From positions 1 through 64,000 of the forward strand of contig JAGNLL010000007.1 of NCBI GenBank assembly GCA_017999675.1: a stretch of 64,000 bases of DNA, in the 5' to 3' direction. The notes under the pieces were generated by a model. That model saw only the letters and a program-made list of their open reading frames with translations. It was not told where the DNA came from and did not search any database. The position numbers and the translations under genes are program-made. Shown here one piece after another: positions 36,137-46,436 of this stretch. Numbering within the stretch: position 1 is the first letter of the stretch; each line of letters opens with the position of its first letter. This stretch comes from Rickettsiales bacterium (lineage in GTDB: Bacteria > Pseudomonadota > Alphaproteobacteria > Rickettsiales > UBA1997).

Positions 36137-36190
36137 TTTTGCGGCCCGATCTGCAAACGATGTCGCCGCAAAAGAGTGGTTTCATTAGCG
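36137..36190 (-). pseudogene. Duplicated fragment of the ymdB start
   Basis: Fifty-four bases here match 35334-35387 (the junction of the upstream gene's stop with the first codons of ymdB) with only three mismatches. Read from 36185 it encodes MKPLFCGDIV followed by a short unrelated tail and a stop, so it is a 24-codon remnant of ymdB. It shows that this junction was duplicated. Confidence 0.85.
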
Positions 36191-37009
36191 GGCAACACCT
36201 TCAGATTTTGCTGGAGCTCTTGTGGGAGCTTGGTCACGATCTTGATCGCCTTCGTCAAACACGCTTTTAGCACCTTCGCGCAGAGTTTCAAAAACACCAC
36301 TACCCTTAACTTCTGCCATCGCAGCTTCTAGGCCTTGAGGCTTTTCTGCGCCCTCTTGAGCTTTGATTTCTCCGCTTATTTTACCCGACAAATTCTCGGT
36401 CATGTCCTTAAAATTAGAGTCTTTTTCACCAAGAGATTTTGAAACATCTGCCCACTGCTTCATCAATTCTTGGTCTTTCGACCCGACAACTAAATCAGAA
36501 ACCTGCTTAAGCATCTCTGTTTCTTTTTCTACATTTCCATTGGCCTTGCTTTTAATACCCTGAAGAAGTTCGGCAACGGCAGCCTCTTCTTCTGTCAGTG
36601 TAGAGCCTTTTTCTTCACCTTTAATTTCAGCTCCTTTGGTGCCTTGTTTTGCAGCTTGAGTTTGCGGAACTTTTTCTACTTGCTCCTCTTTAGAATTGCC
36701 ATCTTGAGACTCACCTTCTTCTTTTGAGGTGTTTTGAGAAGACTCATTAGCAACTGTGGCACTTCCTTTTTCTTCAGAAGAAAAAAGGTTTTTAAACCAT
36801 TTTTTAAACATATCCCAAAGACCTGTTGCGCCATCCTTAGCGACTTCTTTGCTGGATTTTTGAAGATCTTTTTCCCCTTCTTTACCAATAACTTCTTGTG
36901 TCACCTCCGCAACACTTGCGGTAAATTTTTGAGATTCAGGCGCACCGTCTAAAACTTTACCACTAATATCTTGAACACTTGCTGTAAAATCTGCTTTAGA
37001 CTTAGACAT
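36185..37009 (-). CDS. Hypothetical acidic, low-complexity protein
   Basis: The 274-residue protein of unknown family is rich in Glu, Lys, Ser, Gln and Gly. Near residues 64-80 there is an amphipathic Trp/Phe/Lys stretch (LWDMFKKWFKNLFSSEEKG). A repetitive acidic middle and helical segments (EEEAAVAELLQGIKSKA, LMKQWADVSKSLGEK) follow. There is no signal peptide or cysteine. Its stop overlaps the ymdB-remnant ATG exactly as the neighbouring unknown gene overlaps the real ymdB, which suggests a duplicated locus whose coding parts diverged or were replaced. An effector-like role is only a guess. Confidence 0.6.
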   Translation of the reverse strand: MSKSKADFTASVQDISGKVLDGAPESQKFTASVAEVTQEVIGKEGEKDLQKSSKEVAKDGATGLWDMFKKWFKNLFSSEEKGSATVANESSQNTSKEEGESQDGNSKEEQVEKVPQTQAAKQGTKGAEIKGEEKGSTLTEEEAAVAELLQGIKSKANGNVEKETEMLKQVSDLVVGSKDQELMKQWADVSKSLGEKDSNFKDMTENLSGKISGEIKAQEGAEKPQGLEAAMAEVKGSGVFETLREGAKSVFDEGDQDRDQAPTRAPAKSEGVAR

Positions 37010-37179
37010 AAAATATTTTGAAAAAAATTAACTAAAAAAAACTCGCGCGCAAAACACACTTAGCCACCCAAACAGTCAAACAATTTTTGGCAAGAGCGCT
37101 TGAATTTAAGAAATGCTTTTTGATCATGCGCCGCCTCTTCTCACATCTTTTTTTCTTAAAAAAATTTCACAAAAAAAAC

Positions 37180-38589
37180 ATGGCTAAAACTCTCTACGAC
37201 AAAATTTGGGACTCGCACTTAGTTTACAACGACGGCGCTTCAAGCGCTATTTACGTAGATCGCCAGCTGATTCACGAAGTAACATCTCCACAAGCCTTTG
37301 AAGGCCTTCGCATGACTGGCCGCAAACCGCGCCGCCCTGAAGCACACTTAGCTGTAGCCGACCACAATGTGCCAACCACAACCGCCGACCGCGGCAACGG
37401 CACGCGCGGCATTAAAGACGAAACCTCGCGCATTCAAGTTGAAACCCTCGAAAAAAACTGCGCTGAATTTGGCATAAAATATTTTGACCTCGACGACAAA
37501 AAACAAGGCGTGGTGCACATCGTTGGCCCAGAACAAGGCCTTACCCAACCCGGCATGGTGATTGTTTGCGGCGACTCGCACACTTCAACTCACGGCGCTT
37601 TTGGCGCTTTGGCTTTTGGCATCGGCACTTCTGAAGTTGAACATGTTTTGGCAACGCAAACTTTGATTCAAAGCCCAGCGAAAAACTTTTTAGTTAAAGT
37701 TGACGGCAAGCTTGGCAAAGGCGTGACGGCAAAAGACATCACCCTTGCGGTGATTGGCAAAATTGGCACTGCGGGTGCAACTGGTTGCGTCATTGAATAT
37801 GCGGGTGAAGCGATCAAATCGCTTTCAATGGAAGGCCGCATGACTGTGTGCAACATGTCAATTGAAGCGGGCGCTCGCGCTGGTTTGATTGCGCCAGACG
37901 AAACAACTTACGCTTACTTAAAAGGCCGCCCAATGGCGCCAAAAGATTTCGACAAAGCAGTAAAATATTGGCAGGGTTTTGTGTCTGACGAAGGCGCAAA
38001 ATATGACAAAGAGTTGCACTTAAAAGCTGAAGAAATTGCCCCGCAAGTGACTTGGGGAACCAGCCCAGAAGACGCTTTGCCAATTACCGACAAAGTTCCT
38101 TTTCCGGAAAGCTTTGCTGACCAAGGCAAGCAAGAAGCGGTAAAAAGATCACTCGAATACATGGGTTTGGTTGCAGGCACGCCGCTTGATCAAATCAGCA
38201 TCGACAAGGTTTTTATCGGTTCATGCACCAACGGCAGAATCGAAGATTTTCGCGCCGCTGCTGAAGTTTTAAAAGGCAAAAAAGTTGCGGCAAACATCAA
38301 GCTAGCCATGGCTGTACCAGGCTCTGGCTTGGTTAAAGAACAAGCTGAGTTAGAAGGTTTAGACAAAATCTTCACCGCAGCAGGCTTTGAATGGCGCGAA
38401 CCGGGCTGCTCAATGTGCCTAGCCATGAACGCCGACAAGCTAGAATTTGGCGAACGCTGCGCTTCAACCTCAAACCGCAACTTCGAAGGCCGCCAAGGCC
38501 GCGGTGGACGCACTCACCTTTTAAGCCCAGCAATGGCCGCAGCTGCCGCAGTTGCGGGGCATTTGGTTGACGTGAGAAATCTTAACTAA
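37180..38589 (+). CDS. leuC: 3-isopropylmalate dehydratase large subunit
   Basis: LeuC isomerises isopropylmalate in leucine biosynthesis as a heterodimer with LeuD. From ATG 37180 ([15 protein letters not shown]) it is 469 residues, normal length. Iron-sulfur cysteines lie in [13 protein letters not shown] and [11 protein letters not shown]; substrate and cluster blocks include [23 protein letters not shown] and [22 protein letters not shown]. An upstream in-frame extension of 31 codons is low complexity and unlikely to be translated. leuD, leuA and leuB are not adjacent, so it stands apart from a leu operon. A palindrome with a T-run follows. Confidence 0.96.
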   Translation: MAKTLYDKIWDSHLVYNDGASSAIYVDRQLIHEVTSPQAFEGLRMTGRKPRRPEAHLAVADHNVPTTTADRGNGTRGIKDETSRIQVETLEKNCAEFGIKYFDLDDKKQGVVHIVGPEQGLTQPGMVIVCGDSHTSTHGAFGALAFGIGTSEVEHVLATQTLIQSPAKNFLVKVDGKLGKGVTAKDITLAVIGKIGTAGATGCVIEYAGEAIKSLSMEGRMTVCNMSIEAGARAGLIAPDETTYAYLKGRPMAPKDFDKAVKYWQGFVSDEGAKYDKELHLKAEEIAPQVTWGTSPEDALPITDKVPFPESFADQGKQEAVKRSLEYMGLVAGTPLDQISIDKVFIGSCTNGRIEDFRAAAEVLKGKKVAANIKLAMAVPGSGLVKEQAELEGLDKIFTAAGFEWREPGCSMCLAMNADKLEFGERCASTSNRNFEGRQGRGGRTHLLSPAMAAAAAVAGHLVDVRNLN

Positions 38590-38634
38590 AAAAATCATGG
38601 TTCAAAGGGAGTAAAAATAAGCAGAAGACGAAGC

Positions 38635-38728
38635 CCGTCGGTTGAGCGGAGTCGAAACCAACGGAAGATTCCTGCCTCGCTATTTACGCAGGAACCTTCC
38701 GTTGGTTTCGACTCCGCTCAACCGACGG
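38635..38728. repeat. Palindromic repeat, family C, terminator-like
   Basis: Arms CCGTCGGTTGAGCGGAGTCG and its complement enclose a second hairpin (AGGAACCTTCCG type). It is followed by eight T residues on the plus strand, so it can terminate leuC transcription. A second copy is at 44324-44428. Confidence 0.9.
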
Positions 38729-38784
38729 TTTTTTTTGATTAAATTTTTCTGATCAAAATAGAATTAACTTACCAAGTTCATAAA

Positions 38785-40104
38785 ATGTTTTCCTTTCACT
38801 TTCATCACGAGCCAACCACCCGCAGCTACGAAAATGGCTCTTCGGGCTTTTCGCCGCTGCCGTTAAAAAAAGTTTCTGACGATCACGAATTTCACTGGAC
38901 CTTTGGCCTTGTAAAAGATTTTGCCGCAATTTTTTCGGCAATTTTTTTGTCGGCAATTGGCTACGGAATTTTGATGGTGATGATTGCACTCAAACTTGAA
39001 GCCAACGTTAAAAACGAGGTTTTAATTTCAGTTTCAACCGCGGTGCAAATTGGTGCGGGTGTAATTTTTTCGCGCTTTTTGCCGTCGATGGGTCGTAAAG
39101 CCGGCATGATTAACAGCATTTATTTTGGCTCAATACTTTCGGCCATTTGCTCAATTTTACTCTACTGGTATTTGGGCTACTTTTTTTGGCTGGTGACCGT
39201 TTTTTGCATCGGCACCTCGTTTTTTATTTGTGGCGTCACCCGCAACACAATTATGATGGACCTAGCCCCGCCGCAAATTCGCGCCATGGTAATTTCGGTT
39301 GGCACCATGTTGGTTGCAATTGGCAATAGCTTGGGGCCGATTGTTTTAAACCTGTTTAAAACCCACGACAGCTTGGCTTCTTTTGTGCTGGCTAGTGGAT
39401 TTTTCTTAGCCTCAATTGTGCCGCTCGAACGCCTTAGAAAAGTTGACGCCAGTGTGCGCGAAGAAAAAACCATCGGCGTGTGGCGCTACATCAAAAATTC
39501 ACCAAAAATTATGTTTGCGGCATTTTCGGTGAGCTACGCCATGTCGTCTGCCAGCGCCTTTTTAATTATTTACGGCATCAAGATTGGTATGCTTAAAGAC
39601 GAGGCGTCGCTGCTTTTGTCGGTACTACTTTTTGGCACGATTTTTTACATTCCAATTGGCTACCTTGCCAATATTTTAAACCGCAGATTCATGATGATCA
39701 CCTCAGCAACTCTTGCTTTGGTCTGCGCCCACACTTTGTTTATCAACCAAAATCACGACCATATTCCAATTTTACTTTTCTTACTTTTTGGCGCACTTGC
39801 CGGCGTAAAATTGCCCGCCATTGTTTTGATTAACGAAAAATACAAAGCCACGCAACGCCTTGCCGTAAACAGCGCCTTTTCACGCTTTAGTATGATTGGC
39901 AATATTTTTGGCCTCTTCACTACAGGTGCTTTAATGAAAGTATTTGGACCACATGGCTTGTGGCTTTCACTAATTTTGGTTTTGTCTTTCTTTTTGATTT
40001 TTTGCACCGCCAACTACGCCAGAAAAATTTTTCGCGGCGAATTCAAACCCGAATATTTTTCAATTTTTAACAAACATTTAAGCGAGCAAATTCCCGATGC
40101 CTAA
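38785..40104 (+). CDS. MFS transporter
   Basis: The 439-residue protein has about twelve hydrophobic segments after a His-rich cytoplasmic N-terminus (FHFHHEP). Major-facilitator features include the segment after helix 2 (RFLPSMGRKAGMIN, resembling the loop 2-3 G-x-x-x-D/R-x-x-G-R motif), RNTIMMDLAPPQIRAMVIS and a central basic loop around residues 215-235. The substrate cannot be told. The gene overlaps the peptidase gene downstream by 8 bases, suggesting co-expression. Confidence 0.8.
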   Translation: MFSFHFHHEPTTRSYENGSSGFSPLPLKKVSDDHEFHWTFGLVKDFAAIFSAIFLSAIGYGILMVMIALKLEANVKNEVLISVSTAVQIGAGVIFSRFLPSMGRKAGMINSIYFGSILSAICSILLYWYLGYFFWLVTVFCIGTSFFICGVTRNTIMMDLAPPQIRAMVISVGTMLVAIGNSLGPIVLNLFKTHDSLASFVLASGFFLASIVPLERLRKVDASVREEKTIGVWRYIKNSPKIMFAAFSVSYAMSSASAFLIIYGIKIGMLKDEASLLLSVLLFGTIFYIPIGYLANILNRRFMMITSATLALVCAHTLFINQNHDHIPILLFLLFGALAGVKLPAIVLINEKYKATQRLAVNSAFSRFSMIGNIFGLFTTGALMKVFGPHGLWLSLILVLSFFLIFCTANYARKIFRGEFKPEYFSIFNKHLSEQIPDA

Positions 40105-40933
40105 ACGCCCCGTCGTCAAATTGGTTAAAAAAATTTTACTCGGCAGAACAGCCCCAACAGTTGCCTGCGTTACCTTGAACGGCGTGATTGGCATGGGATC
40201 AAAATTTTCTGCTGGGCTTAATTTTGAAAATGTTGCACCACTTTTAAACCGTGCTTTTGACATGAAGCCAAAAGCTGTGGCACTTGCCATTAATTCTCCC
40301 GGCGGCTCACCGGTGCAGTCTGAGCTAATTTACAACTACATTCGCGAGCTTTCGACAAAAAGAAAAATTCCGGTTTACACCTTCGCGCAAGACGTTGCGG
40401 CCTCTGGTGGATATTGGCTGCTTTTAAGTGGTGATGAAATTTACGCCCACAATTCTTCAATCATCGGCTCAATTGGCGTGATTTTTTCGGGCTTTGGCTT
40501 TGTCGATTTAATCAACAAAATCGGCGTCACCCGCCGCGTATATACCGAAGGAAAAAACAAAGCGATTCTCGACCCGTTTTTGCCCGAAGAATCTGAAAAT
40601 ATCGAAATTTTAAAAGACGCCCAGCGCGACATTTTTGAAGGCTTTAAAGATTTAGTAAAAGAGCGCCGCGGCGACAAACTAAAGCAATCAGAAGATAATT
40701 TATTTACGGGCGCTTTTTGGTCTGGCAAAAAATCTGCCCAGCTTGGATTGGTGGATGGCGTAAGCGACATGCGCAGCAAAATGAAAGAAAAATTTGGACC
40801 TAAGGTTGAGCTGGTGCAGGTTATTGCTAAAAAAGGTTTGCTAAAAAGTTTGTTCTCAGAAAAGTTAAGCCTTTCTGACAGCTTACTAAACAAGGTTGAA
40901 GAGCGCATGAGCTTCAACAAATTTGGACTTTAA
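40097..40933 (+). CDS. sppA: S49 family serine peptidase, short SppA type
   Basis: The 278-residue protein is a signal-peptide-peptidase A-like enzyme that degrades cleaved signal peptides or membrane-associated fragments. It shows LAINSPGGSPVQSELIYNYI, the Ser nucleophile in DVAASGGYWLLLS (about residue 101), SIIGSIGVI, and the catalytic Lys in RRVYTEGKNKAILDPF (about 155). Unlike E. coli SppA (618 residues) it contains one peptidase unit, as in many alphaproteobacteria, and lacks an obvious N-terminal membrane helix. It overlaps the MFS gene. Confidence 0.9.
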   Translation: MPKRPVVKLVKKILLGRTAPTVACVTLNGVIGMGSKFSAGLNFENVAPLLNRAFDMKPKAVALAINSPGGSPVQSELIYNYIRELSTKRKIPVYTFAQDVAASGGYWLLLSGDEIYAHNSSIIGSIGVIFSGFGFVDLINKIGVTRRVYTEGKNKAILDPFLPEESENIEILKDAQRDIFEGFKDLVKERRGDKLKQSEDNLFTGAFWSGKKSAQLGLVDGVSDMRSKMKEKFGPKVELVQVIAKKGLLKSLFSEKLSLSDSLLNKVEERMSFNKFGL

Positions 40934-40943
40934 TACCAAAATC

Positions 40944-41043
40944 ATAGGTCCCTGAGCAAAGCGCGTAGCGCGTCGTCGAAGGGCCCGAAGACCAGTGTTC
41001 CGGCCCTTCGACGACGCGCTACGCGCTTTGCTCAGGGACCTAT
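40944..41043. repeat. Palindromic repeat, family D
   Basis: Arms ATAGGTCCCTGAGCAAAGCG and its complement, with inner arms GTCGTCGAAGGGCC/GGCCCTTCGACGAC. It lies between the S49 peptidase gene and glyA. A related copy is at 61344-61437. Confidence 0.9.
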
Positions 41044-41076
41044 CAAAAAAAACTTCAAACTAAATTAAACAACAAC

Positions 41077-42345
41077 ATGACCTTCTTCAAATCTTCCCTC
41101 GAAAATTCCGACTCTGCAATTTTCCACTCAATTCAAAAAGAAACTGACCGCCAAAAATATCAAATCGAATTGATCGCGTCAGAAAATATTGTGAGCAAAG
41201 CTGTGCTTGAAGCGCAAGGCTCGATCTTTACCAACAAATACGCCGAAGGCTATCCGCAAAAACGCTACTACGGTGGTTGCGAATTTTCTGACGAAGTTGA
41301 ACAAGCAGCAATTGACCGCCTGTGCCAACTTTTTGGCGCAAAATTTGCTAACGTGCAGCCTCACTCTGGCGCTAGTGCAAACTTGGCAGTTTACTTGGCA
41401 ACTCTTCAACCAGGTGACACAATTTTAGGAATGTCTTTGGCTGCAGGTGGACACTTAACCCACGGCGCACAACGTACAATTTCGGGCATGTGGTTTAAAT
41501 CAGTGCAGTATGGAATCCGTTTGGATGATGGTTTGATCGACTACGATCAAATGGAAGCGCTAGCTCGCGAACATAAACCAAAAGTAATCGTCGCCGGAAT
41601 TTCTTCTTACCCGCGCATTGTTGATTGGTCACGTTTTAGAAAAGTTGCCGATGAAGTTGGTGCTTTGCTAATGGTTGATATGGCTCACGTTGCGGGATTA
41701 GTTGCAGCTGGCATTTACCCATCTCCCGTTGGCGTTGCTGACATCGTCACCTCAACAACTCACAAAACTTTACGCGGACCTCGTGGTGGTGTGATTTTAA
41801 CCAACAACGAAGAGCTTGCTAAAAAAATTAACTCTGCCGTTTTTCCAGGATTGCAAGGTGGACCATTAATGCACGTAATCGCTGCTAAAGCCGTTGCTTT
41901 CGGTGAAGCGCTGCGCCCTGAATTTAAAACTTACGCTAAACAAATTGTCGCCAACGCCAAAGTTTTGGCCGAGGTTTTGATGAAACGTGGTTTAAAAATC
42001 ACCACTGGCGGAACTGATTGCCACTTGATGGTTGTTGACCTGACACCACTTGAAACTTTAACCGGAAAAGAAGCTGAAAAAGTTTTGGAACGCGCTGGCC
42101 TAACCTGCAACAAAAACGCCATTCCAAATGATCCACGTTCTCCTTTTGTCACTTCTGGTCTTCGTTTTGGCACAGCTGCAGGCACTACCCGTGGTTTTAA
42201 AGAGAAAGAGTTTGAGAAAATTGGTCAGCTAATTTGCGATGTTTTAGAAGGCTTCACCAAAAATGGTGAAGAAGGAAATCACGCGCTTGAAGCTAAGGTG
42301 AAAGCCGAAGTTGCAACGCTTTGCAAAGAGTTTCCGATTTACTAA
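41077..42345 (+). CDS. glyA: Serine hydroxymethyltransferase
   Basis: GlyA interconverts serine and glycine and supplies methylene-tetrahydrofolate. The 422-residue PLP enzyme shows [71 protein letters not shown] and the PLP-lysine block [14 protein letters not shown]. Length is normal. It lies in a plus-strand stretch followed by a GST-like gene 18 bases on. Codon use seems more ordered than that of neighbours, in keeping with a highly expressed gene (impression only). Confidence 0.97.
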   Translation: MTFFKSSLENSDSAIFHSIQKETDRQKYQIELIASENIVSKAVLEAQGSIFTNKYAEGYPQKRYYGGCEFSDEVEQAAIDRLCQLFGAKFANVQPHSGASANLAVYLATLQPGDTILGMSLAAGGHLTHGAQRTISGMWFKSVQYGIRLDDGLIDYDQMEALAREHKPKVIVAGISSYPRIVDWSRFRKVADEVGALLMVDMAHVAGLVAAGIYPSPVGVADIVTSTTHKTLRGPRGGVILTNNEELAKKINSAVFPGLQGGPLMHVIAAKAVAFGEALRPEFKTYAKQIVANAKVLAEVLMKRGLKITTGGTDCHLMVVDLTPLETLTGKEAEKVLERAGLTCNKNAIPNDPRSPFVTSGLRFGTAAGTTRGFKEKEFEKIGQLICDVLEGFTKNGEEGNHALEAKVKAEVATLCKEFPIY

Positions 42346-42363
42346 TCTTTTAAAAACAAACTC

Positions 42364-43035
42364 ATGACTGACAAAATCAAACTAGTCACCTCAAAACTTT
42401 CTCCTTACGGCCATCGCGTTGAAATGGTTTTGATTGAAAAAAACATCCCCTACGAAAAAGAAGACATCAGTCTGGCCGCAAAGCCAGACTGGTTTGTAAA
42501 GGACTCACCTTTGGGCAAAGTGCCTTTGCTTTACGTTGGCGACAAACCACTTTTTGAATCAATCGCCATTTGCGAATATTTAGAAGATGCTTTCCCAGAA
42601 AATCCGCTTCACCCAAAAGACGCGTTAGACAAAGCTTGGCACCGCGCTTGGATGGAAGTAAGCACCGGCATTTTATCTAGCACCTTTGGCATGGTTTTTT
42701 CGCAAAATCAGCAAGAGTTTGATTTAAAAAAAGTTGAAACCGTTTCGCGCATTGCCGCCATCGACAAACATTTAAAATTTAGCCCTTACTTTGACGGCGA
42801 AAAATTTTCTTTAGTTGATGCTTGCATGGCTTCAGCCTTCAAACCGCTGACCTTCATCGACAATAAATTTACTTTAGAAATTTTTGACCTGCACAAAAAC
42901 GCCGCCACTTACGTTGAAAGTGCCGTTGCCCGCGGATCTTTGCACAAAGCGGTTTCGGCTGATTACGAAGAATTATTTAAAGGCCTTTTAGAAAGAAAAA
43001 AATCTCACTTGTTGACGATGAGCTTTAGCTTGTAG
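42364..43035 (+). CDS. Glutathione S-transferase family protein
   Basis: The 223-residue protein has a thioredoxin-fold N-domain (about 1-85) with the cis-Pro block LGKVPLLYV and the GSH-binding PLFESIAICEYLEDAFPENP, then an all-helical C-domain. The position of the catalytic Cys in omega/beta types reads LSPYGHRVEM, with Ser in place of Cys. Role could be detoxification or, as with SspA-like proteins, regulation; the sequence does not decide. It follows glyA by 18 bases and is followed by a strong hairpin. Confidence 0.8.
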   Translation: MTDKIKLVTSKLSPYGHRVEMVLIEKNIPYEKEDISLAAKPDWFVKDSPLGKVPLLYVGDKPLFESIAICEYLEDAFPENPLHPKDALDKAWHRAWMEVSTGILSSTFGMVFSQNQQEFDLKKVETVSRIAAIDKHLKFSPYFDGEKFSLVDACMASAFKPLTFIDNKFTLEIFDLHKNAATYVESAVARGSLHKAVSADYEELFKGLLERKKSHLLTMSFSL

Positions 43036-43063
43036 AGAGTTAAAAAACTGCAGCGACACAACT

Positions 43064-43096
43064 AAACCCCGCGCACTTAAAAAGTTCGCGGGGTTT
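43064..43096. terminator. Intrinsic terminator after the GST gene
   Basis: The stem AAACCCCGCG/CGCGGGGTTT with an A/T-rich extension lies 29 bases after the stop and before rlmI. Confidence 0.7.
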
Positions 43097-43117
43097 AAAT
43101 TTTAAAAAAACAAAAAC

Positions 43118-44308
43118 ATGAAAATCGCCAACACCAAACTAAAAATTAAACGCCATCACGAACTTAGAGTTGTGCGTGGCCATCCGTGGATTTTTTCTAA
43201 CGAAATCGAAAATTTCTCTTCGCTAAAAGGCCTTGAAAAAGGCTCACTGGTAATGGTTCAAATCAATAAAGACGACGATTTCGCCCTCGCCTATTTTAAC
43301 CCGCACAGCTTAATTTCAGCGCGCATTTTAACTCACGATTTAACTCAAGAAATTGACGAAAACTTTTTCATCGAGCGCCTAGTAGAAGCAAAAAATTTGC
43401 GCGAAAAATTTTACAACAAACCTTTTTACCGCTTAATTCACTCTGAAGCCGATTTTTTACCGGGCCTTGTAATTGACCGTTTTGGCGATGTTTTTTCTTG
43501 CCAAATTTCAACTGCTGGCATGGAAAATCTTTCAACCATTTTAGTTGCAGCACTTGAAAAACTTTTTCCAAAAGCCGTCATCTTTTTTAGAAACGACGTT
43601 GATGCCAGAAGGTTTGAAGGCCTAGAGTTAGAAAACAAAACCATCAAAGGCGAAGTAGCCAGCGAAATTGAAATTGAAGAAAACGGCCTAAAATTTTTAA
43701 TCGATGCCAAGCACGGACAAAAGACCGGCTGGTTTTTTGACCAAAGAGAAAACCGCAAATTTATTGGTGAAATTTCAAAAAACTGCACCGTGCTTGACGC
43801 CTTTTGTTATCAAGGTGGATTTGGTTTAAACGCGTTAAAAAACGGCGCAAAATCGGTGACATTTGTTGACTCGTCTGAAGACGCTTTGAAGCAATTAAAA
43901 AAGAATTTAGCGCTAAATAATTTGGACGAAAATTCTGAAATTATTTGCGAAAAAGTTTTTGACGTTTTGGAGGATCCGTCTTTTCAAGAAAGAGAATTTG
44001 ACGTTGTGCTGCTTGATCCACCAGCTTTTATCAAATCGAAAAAAGATTTTTTCACCGGCTTAAAAGGCTACGAAAAATTGGTAAAATTTGGCGCGAAGTT
44101 AGTGAAGAAAAACGGTATTTTAATGCTGACCTCTTGCTCGCACAACGCCACTTTAGGTGATTTGTTGGTTGCTGCAAATGATGGATTTCGTAAGGCAAAT
44201 CGTAAAGCAAAGTTGATTAGAACTTTTGGCGCGGGGTTTGATCACCCGATTAGCCCAGCTTTGAAAGAAAGTGAATATTTGAAATCGGTGACGTTTTTGG
44301 TGGAGTAG
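43118..44308 (+). CDS. rlmI: Class I SAM-dependent rRNA methyltransferase, RlmI-like
   Basis: The 396-residue protein has an N-terminal PUA RNA-binding domain (VVRGHPWIFSNEI, ALAYFNPHSLISARIL) and a Rossmann methyltransferase domain. Motifs are GWFFDQRENRKFI, VLDAFCYQGGFGLNAL (SAM binding), VVLLDPPAFIKSKKDF and the catalytic Cys in MLTSCSHNATL. This is the layout of RlmI, which forms m5C1962 in 23S rRNA. Length matches E. coli RlmI (396). The exact target base is inferred from the family. Confidence 0.9.
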   Translation: MKIANTKLKIKRHHELRVVRGHPWIFSNEIENFSSLKGLEKGSLVMVQINKDDDFALAYFNPHSLISARILTHDLTQEIDENFFIERLVEAKNLREKFYNKPFYRLIHSEADFLPGLVIDRFGDVFSCQISTAGMENLSTILVAALEKLFPKAVIFFRNDVDARRFEGLELENKTIKGEVASEIEIEENGLKFLIDAKHGQKTGWFFDQRENRKFIGEISKNCTVLDAFCYQGGFGLNALKNGAKSVTFVDSSEDALKQLKKNLALNNLDENSEIICEKVFDVLEDPSFQEREFDVVLLDPPAFIKSKKDFFTGLKGYEKLVKFGAKLVKKNGILMLTSCSHNATLGDLLVAANDGFRKANRKAKLIRTFGAGFDHPISPALKESEYLKSVTFLVE

Positions 44309-44323
44309 AAAACAAAACCAAAC

Positions 44324-44428
44324 AAAACCGTCGGTTGAGCGGAGTCGAAACCATCGGAAGGTTCCTGCTGCTGAAGTTCTACGGCAGGAACCTTCCGATG
44401 GTTTCGACTCCGCTCAACCGACGGTTTT
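44324..44428. repeat. Palindromic repeat, family C
   Basis: The second copy of the AAAACCGTCGGTTGAGCGG palindrome, with inner arms around GGAAGGTTCCTGC. It lies between the convergent rlmI and nadA genes and could terminate both. Confidence 0.9.
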
Positions 44429-44437
44429 GTTTTTTAA

Positions 44438-45394
44438 CTAAGACATCTCAAGCATCTTCCGTAAAGGCTTCTCCGCCTTCGCGCGCAACTCTTCACTCAT
44501 CACCAACTCACCACCAAACCCAGATTTATCGCCATATTTCATCACCAAATAAAGCTTCTCCAGCGTATTCAACTGCATGTGCGGGCAAGTGTTGCAAAGA
44601 GTGCAGCCTGCTCTGTCAATAAACGGACAATCGTAAAACTTAGCCGTCGGGTTTTTGATTTGCATTTGGTGAATAATGTGCGGCTCGGTCAAAACGATAA
44701 ATTCACCGCCCTGATTTTCTTCAGCAAATTTTAAAAGCGACGAAGTTGAGCCAATGTGATGTGCGTGAGAAAGCAATGATTCTGGGCACTCAGGGTGCGC
44801 AATCACTTTTGCCTGCGGATGATTTGCCACCAACTTCACCAATTCTTTTTCACTAAATTGCTCGTGAACCATGCAAGAGCCATTCCACAAAATCATTTTG
44901 CGGCCGGTGATTTTTTCTAAATAGCGACCGAGATGTTGGTCGGGTGCGAAAATAATTTCTTTATCGGCAGGAATTTGTTCGATGATTTTTTTAGCGTTTG
45001 ACGAGGTGACGATGATGTCGGACAAAGCCTTGATATCAGCGGAGCAATTGATGTAGGTCACCACCAAAGCGTTTGGATGTTTTTTCTTAAATTCAGCGAA
45101 TGGAATTGGCTGACACGAATCTTCCAAACTGCATCCGGCTTTCAAATCAGGAATAATAACTTTCTTCGTTGGCGACAAAATTTTCGCCACTTCCGCCATA
45201 AATTTTACACCGCAAAACACGATGGTGTCGGCATCGGTTGCCGCAGCCTTGCGCGACAAATCAAGCGAGTCGCCGATAAAATCGGCAATGTCTTGAATCT
45301 CTTCATCTTGATAAAAATGCGCCAAAATCACGGCGTTTTGTTCTTTTTTTAAGCGAAGAATTTCTTCTTCTAAATTTGTAGGAATTTCAAACAT
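44438..45394 (-). CDS. nadA: Quinolinate synthase A
   Basis: NadA condenses iminoaspartate and dihydroxyacetone phosphate to quinolinate for NAD synthesis, using a 4Fe-4S cluster. The 318-residue protein shows [20 protein letters not shown], the first cluster Cys in [11 protein letters not shown] (about 61), [11 protein letters not shown] and [13 protein letters not shown], with [19 protein letters not shown] between. Length is at the short end but complete. The partner nadB is not identified; the SdhA-type protein at 56345-58117 is a relative. It follows trpS by only 2 bases. Confidence 0.95.
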   Translation of the reverse strand: MFEIPTNLEEEILRLKKEQNAVILAHFYQDEEIQDIADFIGDSLDLSRKAAATDADTIVFCGVKFMAEVAKILSPTKKVIIPDLKAGCSLEDSCQPIPFAEFKKKHPNALVVTYINCSADIKALSDIIVTSSNAKKIIEQIPADKEIIFAPDQHLGRYLEKITGRKMILWNGSCMVHEQFSEKELVKLVANHPQAKVIAHPECPESLLSHAHHIGSTSSLLKFAEENQGGEFIVLTEPHIIHQMQIKNPTAKFYDCPFIDRAGCTLCNTCPHMQLNTLEKLYLVMKYGDKSGFGGELVMSEELRAKAEKPLRKMLEMS

Positions 45395-45396
45395 GA

Positions 45397-46368
45397 TTAA
45401 AGTCCAACTATTTCAAAAACTTCTTTTTTAGTTTGAGCGGCAACTTGCTGCGCCTGCTCTCTGCCTTGGTTTAGAACATCACGAATATAAGATTGATCTT
45501 GCTTAAAACGTGCTAAATTTTCTTGGATCGGGCGTAATTTTTCGATCAAGCTTTCAGCTAAATCATTTTTAAATTTGCCGTTTCCTGCGGTTTCGTATTC
45601 TGCAGCTAAAGCCTCTGTAGTTTTGCCTGAGGCGGCTGAAAAGATATTCAACAAATTGTAAATTTCAGGGCGCGACTCGTCAAAATTAATTGTCGCAAGC
45701 GAATCAGTTTTTGCCTTCTTAACTTTTTTCAAAATCACTTCCGCCGAGTCATCCAAATTAATGCGCGACAAATCTGACTCATCCGACTTACTCATTTTTT
45801 TAGTGCCGTCTTGCAGCGACATGATGCGCTTCACCGCCTTTAAAATCATCGGCTCAGGAAGTTTGAAATATTCCACACCGTAGCGACGATTAAATGCTCC
45901 CGCCAAATCACGAGTTAATTCTAAATGCTGTTTTTGATCTTCCCCAACCGGCACTAAATCAGCGCGGTAAAGCAAAATGTCAGCAGCCATTAGAACTGGG
46001 TAGGAGTAGAGGCCGAGGTTTTCATTATCTGCTGATTTTTCTTTAAACTGAGTCATGCGATTCAACCATCCCATCGGCGTAATAGTGCCTAAAACCCAAG
46101 CTAATTCTGCATGCTGTGCCACTTCGCTCTGCACAAAAATTGTCGATTTTTTTGGGTCTAAACCGCAGGCCAAATAAACCGCTGCGGCGTCTAAAACATT
46201 TTTTTGTAATTCTTTTGGATCTTGCGGCAGCGTGATTGCGTGCAAATTCATCACACCAAAAATGCAGCGGTGAGTTGATTGCAGATCAATCCAGTTGGCG
46301 ATTGAGCCGAGGTAGTTTCCTAAATGTAAATTTCCTGTAGGTTGAATTCCTGAGAGGACGGTTTTCAT
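45397..46368 (-). CDS. trpS: Tryptophanyl-tRNA synthetase
   Basis: This class I synthetase charges tRNA-Trp. From ATG 46368 ([20 protein letters not shown]) it is 323 residues, normal length. The HIGH-equivalent lies in [12 protein letters not shown] and the KMSKS motif in [10 protein letters not shown] (about residue 190). [17 protein letters not shown] is the tryptophan-binding block. A longer frame to 46419 adds 17 residues without family match. It is next to nadA, probably as a two-gene transcript, and divergent from rnpB. Confidence 0.96.
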   Translation of the reverse strand: MKTVLSGIQPTGNLHLGNYLGSIANWIDLQSTHRCIFGVMNLHAITLPQDPKELQKNVLDAAAVYLACGLDPKKSTIFVQSEVAQHAELAWVLGTITPMGWLNRMTQFKEKSADNENLGLYSYPVLMAADILLYRADLVPVGEDQKQHLELTRDLAGAFNRRYGVEYFKLPEPMILKAVKRIMSLQDGTKKMSKSDESDLSRINLDDSAEVILKKVKKAKTDSLATINFDESRPEIYNLLNIFSAASGKTTEALAAEYETAGNGKFKNDLAESLIEKLRPIQENLARFKQDQSYIRDVLNQGREQAQQVAAQTKKEVFEIVGL

Positions 46369-46436
46369 TTTTATTTTTGAGAAAGTTGAATTCTTAAGTT
46401 GCACCAAAGAGCGCGGCACCTTAATTTTGCGATCTT

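Noticed and set aside
37087-37179. N-terminal extension of leuC
   Set aside because: It is low-complexity Phe/Lys/Leu-rich sequence before the canonical [10 protein letters not shown] start.
40441-40920. 159-codon frame opposite the S49 peptidase gene
   Set aside because: It is a mirror of a well-conserved S49 peptidase gene and has no recognisable motif.
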